Shown: positions 22,739 through 37,700 of the stretch, piece by piece
How the letters are laid out: each line of letters starts with the position of its first letter
Position numbering within the stretch: position 1 is the first letter of the stretch
Assembly: GCA_051530055.1 (NCBI GenBank)
Contig: CM121341.1
Location: forward strand, 4,712,001 to 4,776,000
Length of the DNA: 64,000 nucleotides
Direction of reading: 5' to 3'
Source of the DNA: Neoechinorhynchus agilis
Taxonomy: Eukaryota; Acanthocephala
Position numbers and translations under genes: made by a program
The notes under the pieces: model-generated
The model's input: the letters and a program-made list of their open reading frames with translations, nothing else
Databases searched by the model: none
Told to the model about the DNA's origin: nothing

Positions 22739-25700
22739 TTTCTGAATCAATACGGCTATTCGATGACGCAGATAGATACGAGCGGTGTCACTTTATTGTT
22801 TTTCGCGGACTACAACACAATTTTCTTGCTTTGCCGTCAAGTGCATTTAATATTCTTATTGTTCGTGTGCAACTTCATTGTTTACGTCATGTTCTGAATC
22901 AATGCGGCTATTTATTGTCGCAGATAGATACGAGCGGTGTCACTTTATTGTTTTTCTGCGACTACAACACAATTTTCTATCATTGCCGTCGAGTGCATTT
23001 AATATTCTTATTGTTCGTGTGCAACTTCATTGTTTACGTCATGTTCTGAATCAATGCGGCGATTTATTGTCGCAGAAAGATACGAGCGGTGTCACTTTAT
23101 TGTTTTTCTGTAACTACAACACAATTTTCTTGCTTTGCCGTCAAGTGCATTTAATATTCTTATTGTTCGTGTGCAACTTCATTGTTTACGTCATGTTCTG
23201 AATCAATGCGGCGATTTATTGTCGCAGAAAGATACGAGCGGTGTCACTTTATTGTTTTTCGCGGACTACAACACAATTTTCTTGCTTTGCCGTCAAGTGC
23301 ATTGAATATTCTTATTGTTCGTGTGCAACTTCATTGTTTACGTCATGTTCTGAATCAATGCGGCTATTTATTGTCGCAGATAGATACGAGCGGTGTCACT
23401 TTATTGTTTTTCGCTAACTACAACACAATTTTCTTGCTTTGCCGTCAAGTGCATTTAATATTCTTATTGTTCGTGTGCAACTTCATTGTTTACGTCATGT
23501 TCTGAATCAATGCGGCGATTTATTGTCGCAGAAAGATACGAGCGGTGTCACTTTATTGTTTTTCGCTGACTACAACACAATTTTCTTGCTTTGCCGTCAA
23601 GTGCATTTAATATTCTTATTGTTCGTGTGCAACTTCATTGTTTACGTCATGTTCTGAATCAATGCGGCTATTTATTGTCGCAGATAGATACGAGCGGTGT
23701 CACTTTATTGTTTTTCTCTAACTACAACACAATTTTCTTTCATTGCCGTCGAGTGCATTTAATATTCTTATTGTTCGTGTGCAACTTCATTGTTTACGTC
23801 ATGTTCTGAATCAATGCGGCGATTTATTGTCGCAGAAAGATACGAGCGGTGTCACTTTATTGTTTTTCGCTAACTACAACACAATTTTCTTGCTTTGCCG
23901 TCAAGTGCATTGAATATTCTTATTGTTCGTGTGCAACTTCATTGTTTACGTCACGTTCTGAATCAATGCGGCGATTTATTGTCGCAGATAGATACGAGCG
24001 GTGTCACTTTATTGTTTTTCGCGGACTACAACACAATTTTCTTGCTTTGCCGTCAAGTGCATTTAATATTCTTATTGTTCGTGTGCAACTTCATTGTTTA
24101 CGTCATGTTCTGAATCAATGCGGCTATTTATTGTCGCAGATAGATACGAGCGGTGTCACTTTATTGTTTTTCTGTAACTACAACACAATTTTCTATCATT
24201 GCCGTCGAGTGCATTTAATATTCTTATTGTTCGTGTGCAACTTCATTGTTTACGTCATGTTCTGAATCAATGCGGCGATTTATTGTCGCAGATAGATACG
24301 AGCGGTGTCACTTTATTGTTTTTCGCGGTCTACAACACAATTTTCTTGCTTTGCCGTCAAGTGCATTGAATATTCTTATTGTTCGTGTGCAACTTCATTG
24401 TTTACGTCATGTTCTGAATCAATGCGGCGATTTATTGTCGCAGAAAGATACGAGCGGTGTCACTTTATTGTTTTTCGCTGACTACAACACAATTTTCTTG
24501 CTTTGCCGTCGAGTGCATTTAATATTCTTATTGTTCGTGTGCAACTTCATTGTTTACGTCATGTTCTGAATCAATGCGGCGATTTATTGTCGCAGAAAGA
24601 TACGAGCGGTGTCACTTTATTGTTTCTCTGTAACTACAACACAATTTTCTTGCTTTGCCGTAAGTGCATTGAATATTCTTATTGTTCGTGTGCAACTTCA
24701 TTGTTTACGTCATGTTCTGAATCAATGCGGCTATTTATTGTCGCAGAAAGATACGAGCGGTGTCACTTTATTGTTTCTTTGTAACTACAACACAATTTTC
24801 TTGCTTTGCCGTCAATTGCATTTAAAATTCTTATTGTTCGTGTGCCACTTCATTGTTTACGTCATGTTCTGAATCAATGCGGCTTGTTATTGTCGCAGAA
24901 AGATACGAGCGGTGTCACTTTATTGTTTTCTGTAACTACAACACAATTTTCTATCATTGCCGTAAAGTGCATTGAATATTCTTATTGTTCGTGTGCAACT
25001 TCATTGTTTACGTCATGTTCTGAATCAATGCGGCGATTTATTGTCGCAGATAGATACGAGCGGTGTCACTTTATTGTTTTTCGCTAACTACAACACAATT
25101 TTCTTGCTTTGCCGTCAAGTGCATTGAATATTCTTATTGTTCGTGTGCAACTTCATTGTTTACGTCATGTTCTGAATCAATGCGGCGATTTATTGTCGCA
25201 GATAGATACGAGCGGTGTCACTTTATTGTTTTTCGCGGACTACAACACAATTTTCTTGCTTTGCCGTAAAGTGCATTTAATATTCTTATTGTTCGTGCTC
25301 AACTTCATTGTTTACGTCATGTTCTGAATCAATGCGGCTATTTATTGTCGCAGATAGATACGAGCGGTGTCACTTTATTGTTTTTCGCTAACTACAACAC
25401 AATTTTCTTGCTTTGCCGTCAAGTGCATTGAATATTCTTATTGTTCGTGTGCAACTTCATTGTTTACGTCATGTTCTGAATCAATGCGGCTATTTATTCC
25501 CGCAGATAGATACGAGCGGTGTCACTTTATTGTTTTTCGCTAACTACAACACAATTTTCTTGCTTTGCCGTCGAGTGCATTTAATATTCTTATTGTTCGT
25601 GTGCAACTTCATTGTTTACGTCATGTTCTGAATCAATGCGGCTATTTATTGTCGCAGAAAGATACGAGCGGTGTCACTTTATTGTTTTTCTGTAACTACA

Positions 25701-28700
25701 ACACAATTTTCTATCATTGCCGTAAAGTGCATTGAATATTCTTATTGTTCGTGTGCAACTTCATTGTTTACGTCACGTTCTGAATCAATGCGGCGATTTA
25801 TTGTCGCAGATAGATACGAGCGGTGTCACTTTATTGTTTTTCGCGGACTACAATACAATTTTCTTGCTTTGCCGTCATGTGCATTGAATATTCTTATTGT
25901 TCGTGTGCAACTTCATTGTTTACGTCATGTTCTGAATCAATGCGGCGATTTATTGTCGCAGATAGATACGAGCGGTGTCACTTTATTGTTTTTCGCTAAC
26001 TACAACACAATTTTCTTGCTTTGCCGTCAAGTGCATTGAATATTCTTATTGTTCTTGTGCAACTTCATTGTTTACGTCATGTTCTGAATCAATGCGGCGA
26101 TTTATTGTCGCAGAAAGATACGAGCGGTGTCACTTTATTGTTTTTCGCGGACTACAACACAATTTTCTTGCTTTGCCGTCAAGTGCATTTAATATTCTTA
26201 TTGTTCGTGTGCAACTTCATTGTTTACGTCATGTTCTGAATCAATGCGGCTATTTATTGTCGCAGATAGATACGAGCGGTGTCACTTTATTGTTTTTCGC
26301 TAACTACAACACAATTTTCTTGCTTTGCCGTCAAGTGCATTTAATATTCTTATTGTTCGTGTGCAACTTCATTGTTTACGTCATGTTCTGAATCAATGCG
26401 GCTATTTATTGTCGCAGAAAGATACGAGCGGTGTCACTTTATTGTTTTTCTGTAACTACAACACAATTTTCTATCATTGCCGTCAAGTGCATTGAATATT
26501 CTTATTGTTCGTGTGCAACTTCATTGTTTACGTCATGTTCTGAATCAATGCGGCTATTTATTGTCGCAGATAGATACGAGCGGTGTCACTTTATTGTTTT
26601 TCGCTAACTACAACACAATTTTCTTGCTTTGCCGTCAATTGCATTTAATATTCTTATTGTTCGTGTGCAACTTCATTGTTTACGTCATGTTCTGAATCAA
26701 TGCGGCGATTTATTGTCGCAGATAGATACGAGCGGTGTCACTTTATTGTTTTTCGCGGACTACAACACAATTTTCTTGCTTTGCCGTCAAGTGCATTGAA
26801 TATTCTTATTGTTCGTGTGCAACTTCATTGTTTACGTCATGTTCTGAATCAATGCGGCATTTATTGTCGCAGAGATACGAGCGGTGTCACTTTATTGTTT
26901 TTCGCGACACCAATTTTCTTGCTTTGCCGTCAAGTGCATTAATATTCTAATTGTTCGTGTGCAACTATTGTTTACGTCACGTTCTGAATCAATGCGGCGA
27001 TTTATTGTCGCAGATAGATACGAGCGGTGTCACTTTATTGTTTTTCGCGGACTACAATACAATTTTCTTGCTTTGCCGTCAAGTGCATTTAATATTCTTA
27101 TTGTTCGTGCTCAACTTCATTGTTTACGTCATGTTCTGAATCAATGCGGCTATTTATTGTCGCAGATAGATACGAGCGGTGTCACTTTATTGTTTTTCTG
27201 TAACTACAACACAATTTTCTATCATTGCCGTAAAGTGCATTGAATATTCTTATTGTTCGTGTGCAACTTCATTGTTTACGTCATGTTCTGAATCAATGCG
27301 GCTATTTATTCCCGCAGATAGATACGAGCGGTGTCACTTTATTGTTTTTCGCTAACTACAACACAATTTTCTTGCTTTGCCGTCAAGTGCATTTAATATT
27401 CTTATTGTTCGTGTGCAACTTCATTGTTTACGTCATGTTCTGAATCAATGCGGCTATTTATTGTCGCAGAAAGATACGAGCGGTGTCACTTTATTGTTTT
27501 TCTGTAACTACAACACAATTTTCTTTCATTGCCGTCAAGTGCATTGAATATTCTTATTGTTCGTGTGCAACTTCATTGTTTACGTCATGTTCTGAATCAA
27601 TGCGGCGATTTATTGTCGCAGATAGATACGAGCGGTGTCACTTTATTGTTTTTCGCTAACTACAACACAATTTTCTTGCTTTGCCGTCAAGTGCATTTAA
27701 TATTCTTATTGTTCGTGTGCAACTTCATTGTTTACGTCATGTTCTGAATCAATGCGGCTATTTATTGTCGCAGAAAGATACGAGCGGTGTCACTTTATTG
27801 TTTTTCTGTAACTACAACACAATTTTCTTTCATTGCCGTCAAGTGCATTGAATATTCTTATTGTTCGTGTGCAACTTCATTGTTTACGTCATGTTCTGAA
27901 TCAATGCGGCTATTTATTGTCGCAGAAAGATACGAGCGGTGTCACTTTATTGTTTTTCTGTAACTACAACACAATTTTCTTTCATTGCCGTCAAGTGCAT
28001 TGAATATTCTTATTGTTCGTGTGCAACTTCATTGTTTACGTCATGTTCTGAATCAATGCGGCGATTTATTGTCGCAGATAGATACGAGCGGTGTCACTTT
28101 ATTGTTTTTCGCGGACTACAACACAATTTTCTTGCTTTGCCGTCAAGTGCATTGAATATTCTTATTGTTCGTGTGCAACTTCATTGTTTACGTCATGTTC
28201 TGAATCAATGCGGCGATTTATTGTCGCAGATAGATACGAGCGGTGTCACTTTATTGTTTTTCGCTAACTACAACACAATTTTCTTGCTTTGCCGTCAAGT
28301 GCATTGAATATTCTTATTGTTCGTGTGCAACTTCATTGTTTACGTCATGTTCTGAATCAATGCTTTATTGTTATATGTCACTTTATTTTTTCGCTGACTA
28401 CAACACAATTTTCTTGCTTTGCCGTCAAGTGCATTGAATATTCTTATTGTTCGTGTGCAACTTCATTGTTTACGTCATGTTCTGAATCAATGCGGCTATT
28501 TATTGTCGCAGATAGATACGAGCGGTGTCACTTTATTGTTTTTCGCTAACTACAACACAATTTTCTTGCTTTGCCGTCAATTGCATTTAATATTCTTATT
28601 GTTCGTGTGCAACTTCATTGTTTACGTCATGTTCTGAATCAATGCGGCGATTTATTGTCGCAGATAGATACGAGCGGTGTCACTTTATTGTTTTTCGCGG

Positions 28701-31700
28701 ACTACAACACAATTTTCTATCATTGCCGTCAAGTGCATTGAATATTCTTATTGTTCGTGTGCAACTTCATTGTTTACGTCATGTTCTGAATCAATGCGGC
28801 TATTTATTGTCGCAGATAGATACGAGCGGTGTCACTTTATTGTTTTTCGCTAACTACAACACAATTTTCTTGCTTTGCCGTCAAGTGCATTTAATATTCT
28901 TATTGTTCGTGTGCAACTTCATTGTTTACGTCATGTTCTGAATCAATGCGGCGATTTATTGTCGCAGATAGATACGAGCGGTGTCACTTTATTGTTTTTC
29001 GCTGACTACAACACAATTTTCTTGCTTTGCCGTCAAGTGCATTTAATATTCTTATTGTTCGTGTGCAACTTCATTGTTTACGTCATGTTCTGAATCAATG
29101 CGGCGATTTATTGTCGCAGATAGATACGAGCGGTGTCACTTTATTGTTTTTCGCGGACTACAACACAATTTTCTTGCTTTGCCGTCAAGTGCATTTAATA
29201 TTCTTATTGTTCGTGTGCAACTTCATTGTTTACGTCATGTTCTGAATCAATGCGGCTATTTATTGTCGCAGATAGATACGAGCGGTGTCACTTTTGTTTT
29301 TCGCTAACTACAACACAATTTTCTTGCTTTGCCGTCAAGTGCATTTAATATTCTTATTGTTCGTGTGCAACTTCATTGTTTACGTCATGTTCTGAATCAA
29401 TGCGGCTATTTATTGTCGCAGAAAGATACGAGCGGTGTCACTTTATTGTTTTTCTGTAACTACAACACAATTTTCTTGCTTTGCCGTCAAGTGCATTGAA
29501 TATTCTTATTGTTCGTGTGCAACTTCATTGTTTACGTCATGTTCTGAATCAATGCGGCTATTTATTGTCGCAGATAGATACGAGCGGTGTCACTTTATTG
29601 TTTTTCGCTAACTACAACACAATTTTCTTGCTTTGCCGTCAAGTGCATTTAATATTCTTATTGTTCGTGTGCAACTTCATTGTTTACGTCATGTTCTGAA
29701 TCAATGCGGCTATTTATTGTCGCAGAAAGATACGAGCGGTGTCACTTTATTGTTTTTCTGTAACTACAACACAATTTTCTATCATTGCCGTAAAGTGCAT
29801 TGAATATTCTTATTGTTCGTGTGCAACTTCATTGTTTACGTCATGTTCTGAATCAATGCGGCGATTTATTGTCGCAGATAGATACGAGCGGTGTCACTTT
29901 ATTGTTTTTCGCGGACTACAATACAATTTTCTTGCTTTGCCGTCGAGTGCATTTAATATTCTTATTGTTCGTGTGCAACTTCATTGTTTACGTCATGTTC
30001 TGAATCAATGCGGCGATTTATTGTCGCAGATAGATACGAGCGGTGTCACTTTATTGTTTTTCGCGGACTACAATACAATTTTCTTGCTTTGCCGTCAAGT
30101 GCATTGAATATTCTTATTGTTCGTGTGCAACTTCATTGTTTACGTCATGTTCTGAATCAATGCGGCGATTTATTGTCGCAGAAAGATACGAGCGGTGTCA
30201 CTTTATTGTTTTTCGCGGACTACAACACAATTTTCTTGCTTTGCCGTCAAGTGCATTTAATATTCTTATTGTTCGTGTGCAACTTCATTGTTTACGTCAT
30301 GTTCTGAATCAATGCGGCGATTTATTGTCGCAGAAAGATACGAGCGGTGTCACTTTATTGGTTTTCTGTAACTACAACACAATTTTCTATCATTGCCGTA
30401 AAGTGCATTGAATATTCTTATTGTTCGTGTGCAACTTCATTGTTTACGTCACGTTCTGAATCAATGCGGCTATTTATTGTCGCAGATAGATACGGGCGGT
30501 GTCACTTTATTGTTTTTCGCGGACTACAATACAATTTTCTTGCTTTGCCGTCATGTGCATTGAATATTCTTATTGTTCGTGTGCAACTTCATTGTTTACG
30601 TCATGTTCTGAATCAATGCGGCGATTTATTGTCGCAGATAGATACGAGCGGTGTCACTTTATTGTTTTTCGCTAACTACAACACAATTTTCTTGCTTTGC
30701 CGTCAAGTGCATTGAATATTCTTATTGTTCTTGTGCAACTTCATTGTTTACGTCATGTTCTGAATCAATGCGGCGATTTATTGTCGCAGAAAGATACGAG
30801 CGGTGTCACTTTATTGTTTTTCGCGGACTACAACACAATTTTCTTGCTTTGCCGTCAAATGCATTGAATATTCTTATTGTTCGTGTGCAACTTCATTGTT
30901 TACGTCATGTTCTGAATCAATGCGGCTATTTATTGTCGCAGATAGATACGAGCGGTGTCACTTTATTGTTTTTCGCTAACTACAACACAATTTTCTTGCT
31001 TTGCCGTCAAGTGCATTTAATATTCTTATTGTTCGTGTGCAACTTCATTGTTTACGTCATGTTCTGAATCAATGCGGCGATTTATTGTCGCAGATAGATA
31101 CGAGCGGTGTCACTTTTGTTTTTCTGTAACTACAACACAATTTTCTTGCTTTGCCGTCAATTGCATTTAAAATTCTTATTGTTCGTGTGCCACTTCATTG
31201 TTTACGTCATGTTCTGAATCAATGCGGCTTGTTATTGTCGCAGAAAGATACGAGCGGTGTCACTTTATTGTTTTTCTGTAACTACAACACAATTTTCTAT
31301 CATTGCCGTAAAGTGCATTGAATATTCTTATTGTTCGTGTGCAACTTCATTGTTTACGTCATGTTCTGAATCAATGCGGCGATTTATTGTCGCAGATAGA
31401 TACGAGCGGTGTCACTTTATTGTTTTTCGCTAACTACAACACAATTTTCTTGCTTTGCCGTCGATTGCATTTAATATTCTTATTGTTCGTGTGCAACTTC
31501 ATTGTTTACGTCATGTTCTGAATCAATGCGGCGATTTATTGTCGCAGATAGATACGAGCGGTGTCACTTTATTGTTTTTCGCTAACTACAACACAATTTT
31601 CTTGCTTTGTGGTCAAGTGCATTTAATATTCTAATTGTTCGTGTGCAACTTCATTGTTTACGTCACGTTCTGAATCAATGCGGCGATTTATTGTCGCAGA

Positions 31701-34700
31701 TAGATACGAGCGGTTTAACTTTATTATTTTTCGCGGACTACAACACAATTTTCTATCATTGCCGTATAGTGCATTGAATATTCTTATTGTTCGTGTGCAA
31801 CTTCATTGTTTACGTCATGTTCTGAATCAATGCGGCTATTTATTGTCGCAGATAGATACGAGCGGTGTCACTTTATTGTTTTTCGCTAACTACAACACAA
31901 TTTTCTTGCTTTGCCGTCGATTGCATTTAATATTCTTATTGTTCGTGTGCAACTTCATTGTTTACGTCATGTTCTGAATCAATGCGGCGATTTATTGTCG
32001 CAGATAGATACGAGCGGTGTCACTTTATTGTTTTTCGCGGACTACAATACAATTTTCTATCATTGCCGTAAAGTGCATTTAATATTCTTATTGTTCGTGT
32101 GCAACTTCATTGTTTACGTCATGTTCTGAATCAATGCGGCTATTTATTGTCGCAGATAGATACGAGCGGTGTCACTTTATTGTTTTTCGCTAACTACAAC
32201 ACAATTTTCTTGCTTTGCCGTCAAGTGCATTTAATATTCTATTGTTCGTGTGCACTCATTGTTTACGTCACGTTCTGAATCAATGCGGCGATTTATTGTC
32301 GCAGATAGATACGAGCGGTGTCACTTTATTGTTTTTCGCGGACTACAACACAATTTTCTTGCTTTGCCGTCAAGTGCATTGAATATTCTTATTGTTCGTG
32401 TGCAACTTCATTGTTTACGTCATGTTCTGAATCAATGCGGCTATTTATTGTCGCAGATAGATACGAGCGGTGTCACTTTATTGTTTTTCGCTAACTACAA
32501 CACAATTTTCTTGCTTTGCCGTCAAGTGCATTGAATATTCTTATTGTTCGTGTGCAACTTCATTGTTTACGTCATGTTCTGAATCAATGCGGCTTGTTAT
32601 TGTCGCAGAAAGATACGAGCGGTGTCACTTTATTGTTTTTCGCTAACTACAACACAATTTTCTTGCTTTGCCGTCAAGTGCATTTAATATTCTTATTGTT
32701 CGTGTGCAACTTCATTGTTTACGTCATGTTCTGAATCAATGCGGCGATTTATTGTCGCAGATAGATACGAGCGGTGTCACTTTATAGTTTTTCGCTAACT
32801 ACAACACAATTTTCTTGCTTTGCCGTCAAGTGCATTTAATATTCTAATTGTTCGTGTGCAACTTCATTGTTTACGTCACGTTCTGAATCAATGCGGCGAT
32901 TTATTGTCGCAGATAAATACGAGCGGTGTCACTTTATTGTTTTTCGCGGACTACAATACAATTTTCTTGCTTTGCCGTAAAGTGCATTTAATATTCTTAT
33001 TGTTCGTGCTCAACTTCATTGTTTACGTCATGTTCTGAATCAATGCGGCTATTTATTATCGCAGATAGATACGAGCGGTGTCGTTTTATTGTTTTTCTGT
33101 AACTACAACACAATTTTCTATCATTGCCGTAAAGTGCATTGAATATTCTTATTGTTCGTGTGCATCTTCATTGTTTACGTCATGATCTGAATCAATGAGG
33201 CTATTTGTTCCCGCAGATAGATACGAGCGGTGTCACTTTATTGTTTTTCGCTAACTACAACACAATTTTCTTGCTTTGCAGTCGAGTGCATTTTATATTC
33301 TTATTGTTCGTTTGCAACTTCATTGTTTACGCCATGTTCTGAATCAATGCTGCGATTCATTGTCGCAGAAAGATACGAGCGGTGCCACTTTATTGGTTTT
33401 CTGTAACTACAACACAATTTTCTTGCTTTGTCGTCAAGTGAGTTTAATATTCTTATTGTTCGTGTGCAACTTCATCGTTTACGTCATGTTTTTTCTAATG
33501 CGGCATTTATTCCCGCAGAAAGATACGAGCGGTGTCACTTTATTGTTTTTCTGTAACTACAACACAATTTTCTTCTTTGCCGTCAAGTGCATTTAATATT
33601 CTTATTGTTCGTGTGCAACTTCATTGTTTACGTCATGTTCTGAATCAATGCGGCTATTTATTGTCGCAGAAAGATACGAGCGGTGTCACTTTATTGTTTT
33701 TCTGTAACTACAACACAATTTTCTTTCATTGCCGTCAAGTGCATTGAATATTCTTATTGTTCGTGTGCAACTTCATTGTTTACGTCATGTTCTGAATCAA
33801 TGCGGCTATTTATTGTCGCAGATAGATACGAGCGGTGTCACTTTATTGTTTTTCGCGGACTACAATACAATTTTCTTGCTTTGCCGTAATGTGCATTGAA
33901 TATTCTTATTGTTCGTGTGCAACTTCATTGCTTACGTCATGTTCTGAATCAATGCGGCGATTTATTGTCGCAGATAGATACGAGCGGTGTCACTTTATTG
34001 TTTTTCGCTAACTACAACACAATTTTCTTGCTTTGTCGTCGATTGCATTTAATATTCTTATTGTTCGTGTGCAACTTGATTGTTTACGTCATGTTCTGAA
34101 TCAATGCGGCGATTTATTGTCGCAGATAGATACGAGCGGTGTCACTTTATTGTTTTTCGCGGACTACAATACAATTTTCTATCATTGCCGTAAAGTGCAT
34201 TTAATATTCTTATTGTTCGTGTGCAACTTCATTGTTTACGTCATGTTCTGAATCAATGCGGCTATTTATTGTCGCAGATAGATACGAGCGGTGTCACTTT
34301 ATTGTTTTTCGCTAACTACAACACAATTTTCTTGCTTTGCCGTCGATTGCATTTAATATTCTTATTGTTCGTGTGCAACTTCATTGTTTACGTCATGTTC
34401 TGAATCAATGCGGCTATTTATTGTCGCAGATAGATACGAGCGGTGTCACTTTATTGTTTTTCGCTAACTACAACACAATTTTCTTGCTTTGCCGTCGATT
34501 GCATTTAATATTCTTATTGTTCGTGTGCAACTTCATTGTTTACGTCATGTTCTGAATCAATGCGGCGATTTATTGTCGCAGATAGATACGAGCGGTGTCA
34601 CTTTATTGTTTTTCGCGGACTACAATACAATTTTCTGTTTGCCGTCATGCATTTAAATTCTTATTGTTCGTGTGCAACTTCATTGTTTACGTCATGTTCT

Positions 34701-37700
34701 GAATCAATGCGGCTTTTTATTGTCGCAGAAAGATACGAGCGGTGTCACTTTATTGTTTTTCGCTAACTACAACACAATTTTCTTGCTTTGCCGTCAATTG
34801 CATTTAATATTCTTATTGTTCGTGTGCAACTTCATTGTTTACGTCATGTTCTGAATCAATGCGGCGATTTATTGTCGCAGATAGATACGAGCGGTGTCAC
34901 TTTATTGTTTTTCGCGGACTACAATACAATTTTCTTTCATTGCCGTCAAGTGCATTTAATATTCTTATTGTTCGTGTGCAACTTCATTGTTTACGTCATG
35001 TTCTGAATCAATGCGGCTATTTATTGTCGCAGATAGATACGAGCGGTGTCACTTTATTGTTTTTCGCTAACTACAACACAATTTTCTTGCTTTGCCGTCA
35101 AGTGCATTTAATATTCTTATTGTTCGTGTGCAACTTCATTGTTTACGTCATGTTCTGAATCAATGCGGCGATTTATTGTCGCAGATAGATACGAGCGGTG
35201 TCACTTTATTGTTTTTCGCTAACTACAACACAATTTTCTTGCTTTGCCGTCAATTGCATTTAAAATTCTTATTGTTCGTGTGCCACTTCATTGTTTACGT
35301 CATGTTCTGAATCAATGCGGCTATTTATTGTCGCAGAAAGATACGAGCGGTGTCACTTTATTGTTTTTCGCTGACTACAACACAATTTTCTATCATTGCC
35401 GTAAAGTGCATTTAATATTCTTATTGTTCGTGTGCAACTTCATTGTTTACGTCATGTTCTGAATCAATGCGGCGATTTATTGTCGCAGATAGATACGAGC
35501 GGTGTCACTTTATTGTTTTTCGCTAACTACAACACAATTTTCTTGCTTTGCCGTCGATTGCATTTAATATTCTTATTGTTCGTGTGCAACTTCATTGTTT
35601 ACGTCATGTTCTGAATCAATGCGGCGATTTATTGTCGCAGATAGATACGAGCGGTGTCACTTTATTGTTTTTCGCGGACTACAATACAATTTTCTATCAT
35701 TGCCGTAAAGTGCATTGAATATTCTTATTGTTCGTGTGCAACTTCATTGTTTACGTCATGTTCTGAATCAATGCGGCTATTTATTGTCGCAGATAGATAC
35801 GAGCGGTGTCACTTTATTGTTTTTCGCTAACTACAACACAATTTTCTTGCTTTGCCGTCAAGTGCATTTAATATTCTTATTGTTCGTGTGCAACTTCATT
35901 GTTTACGTCATGTTCTGAATCAATGCGGCTATTTATTCCCGCAGATAGATACGAGCGGTGTCACTTTATTGTTTTTCGCTGACTACAATACAATTTTCTT
36001 GCTTTGCCGTCAAGTGCATTTAATATTCTTATTGTTCGTGTGCAACTTCATTGTTTACGTCATGTTCTGAATCAATGCGGCGATTTATTGTCGCAGATAG
36101 ATACGAGCGGTGTCACTTTATTGTTTTTCGCGGACTACAATAATTCTCTTGCTTTGCCGTCAAGTGCATTGAATATTCTTATTGTTCGTGTGCAACTTCA
36201 TTGTTTACGTCATGTTCTGAATCAATGCGGCGATTTATTGTCGCAGAAAGATACGAGCGGTGTCACTTTATTGTTTTTCTGTAACTACAACACAATTTTC
36301 TATCATTGCCGTAAAGTGCATTGAATATTCTTATTGTTCGTGTGCAACTTCATTGTTTACGTCACGTTCTGAATCAATGCGGCGATTTATTGTCGCAGAT
36401 AGATACGGGCGGTGTCACTTTATTGTTTTTCGCGGACTACAATACAATTTTCTTGCTTTGCCGTCATGTGCATTGAATATTCTTATTGTTCGTGTGCAAC
36501 TTCATTGTTTACGTCATGTTCTGAATCAATGCGGCGATTTATTGTCGCAGATAGATACGAGCGGTGTCACTTTATTGTTTTTCGCTAACTACAACACAAT
36601 TTTCTTGCTTTGCCGTCAAGTGCATTGAATATTCTTATTGTTCTTGTGCAACTTCATTGTTTACGTCATGTTCTGAATCAATGCGGCGATTTATTGTCGC
36701 AGAAAGATACGAGCGGTTTCACTTTATTGTTTTTCGCGGACTACAATACAATTTTCTTGCTTTGCCGTCAAATGCATTGAATATTCTTATTGTTCGTGTG
36801 CAACTTCATTGTTTACGTCATGTTCTGAATCAATGCGGCTATTTATTGTCGCAGATAGATACGAGCGGTGTCACTTTATTGTTTTTCGCTAACTACAACA
36901 CAATTTTCTTGCTTTGCCGTCAAGTGCATTTAATATTCTTATTGTTCGTGTGCAACTTCATTGTTTACGTCATGTTCTGAATCAATGCGGCGATTTATTG
37001 TCGCAGATAGATGCGAGCGGTGTCACTTTTGTTTTTCTGTAACTACAACACAATTTTCTTGCTTTGCCGTCAATTGCATTTAAAATTCTTATTGTTCGTG
37101 TGCCACTTCATTGTTTACGTCATGTTCTGAATCAATGCGGCTTGTTATTGTCGCAGAAAGATACGAGCGGTGTCACTTTATTGTTTTTCTGTAACTACAA
37201 CACAATTTTCTATCATTGCCGTAAAGTGCATTGAATATTCTTATTGTTCGTGTGCAACTTCATTGTTTACGTCATGTTCTGAATCAATGCGGCTATTTAT
37301 TGTCGCAGATAGATACGAGCGGTGTCACTTTATTGTTTTTCGCTAACTACAACACAATTTTCTTGCTTTGCCGTCGATTGCATTTAATATTCTTATTGTT
37401 CGTGTGCAACTTCATTGTTTACGTCATGTTCTGAATCAATGCGGCGATTTATTGTCGCAGATAGATACGAGCGGTGTCACTTTATTGTTTTTCGCTAACT
37501 ACAACACAATTTTCTTGCTTTGCCGTCAAGTGCATTGAATATTCTTATTGTTCGTGTGCAACTTCATTGTTTACGTCATGTTCTGAATCAATGCGGCGAT
37601 TTATTGTCGCAGATAGATACGAGCGGTGTCACTTTATTGTTTTTCGCTAACTACAACACAATTTTCTTGCTTTGCCGTCAAGTGCATTGAATATTCTTAT

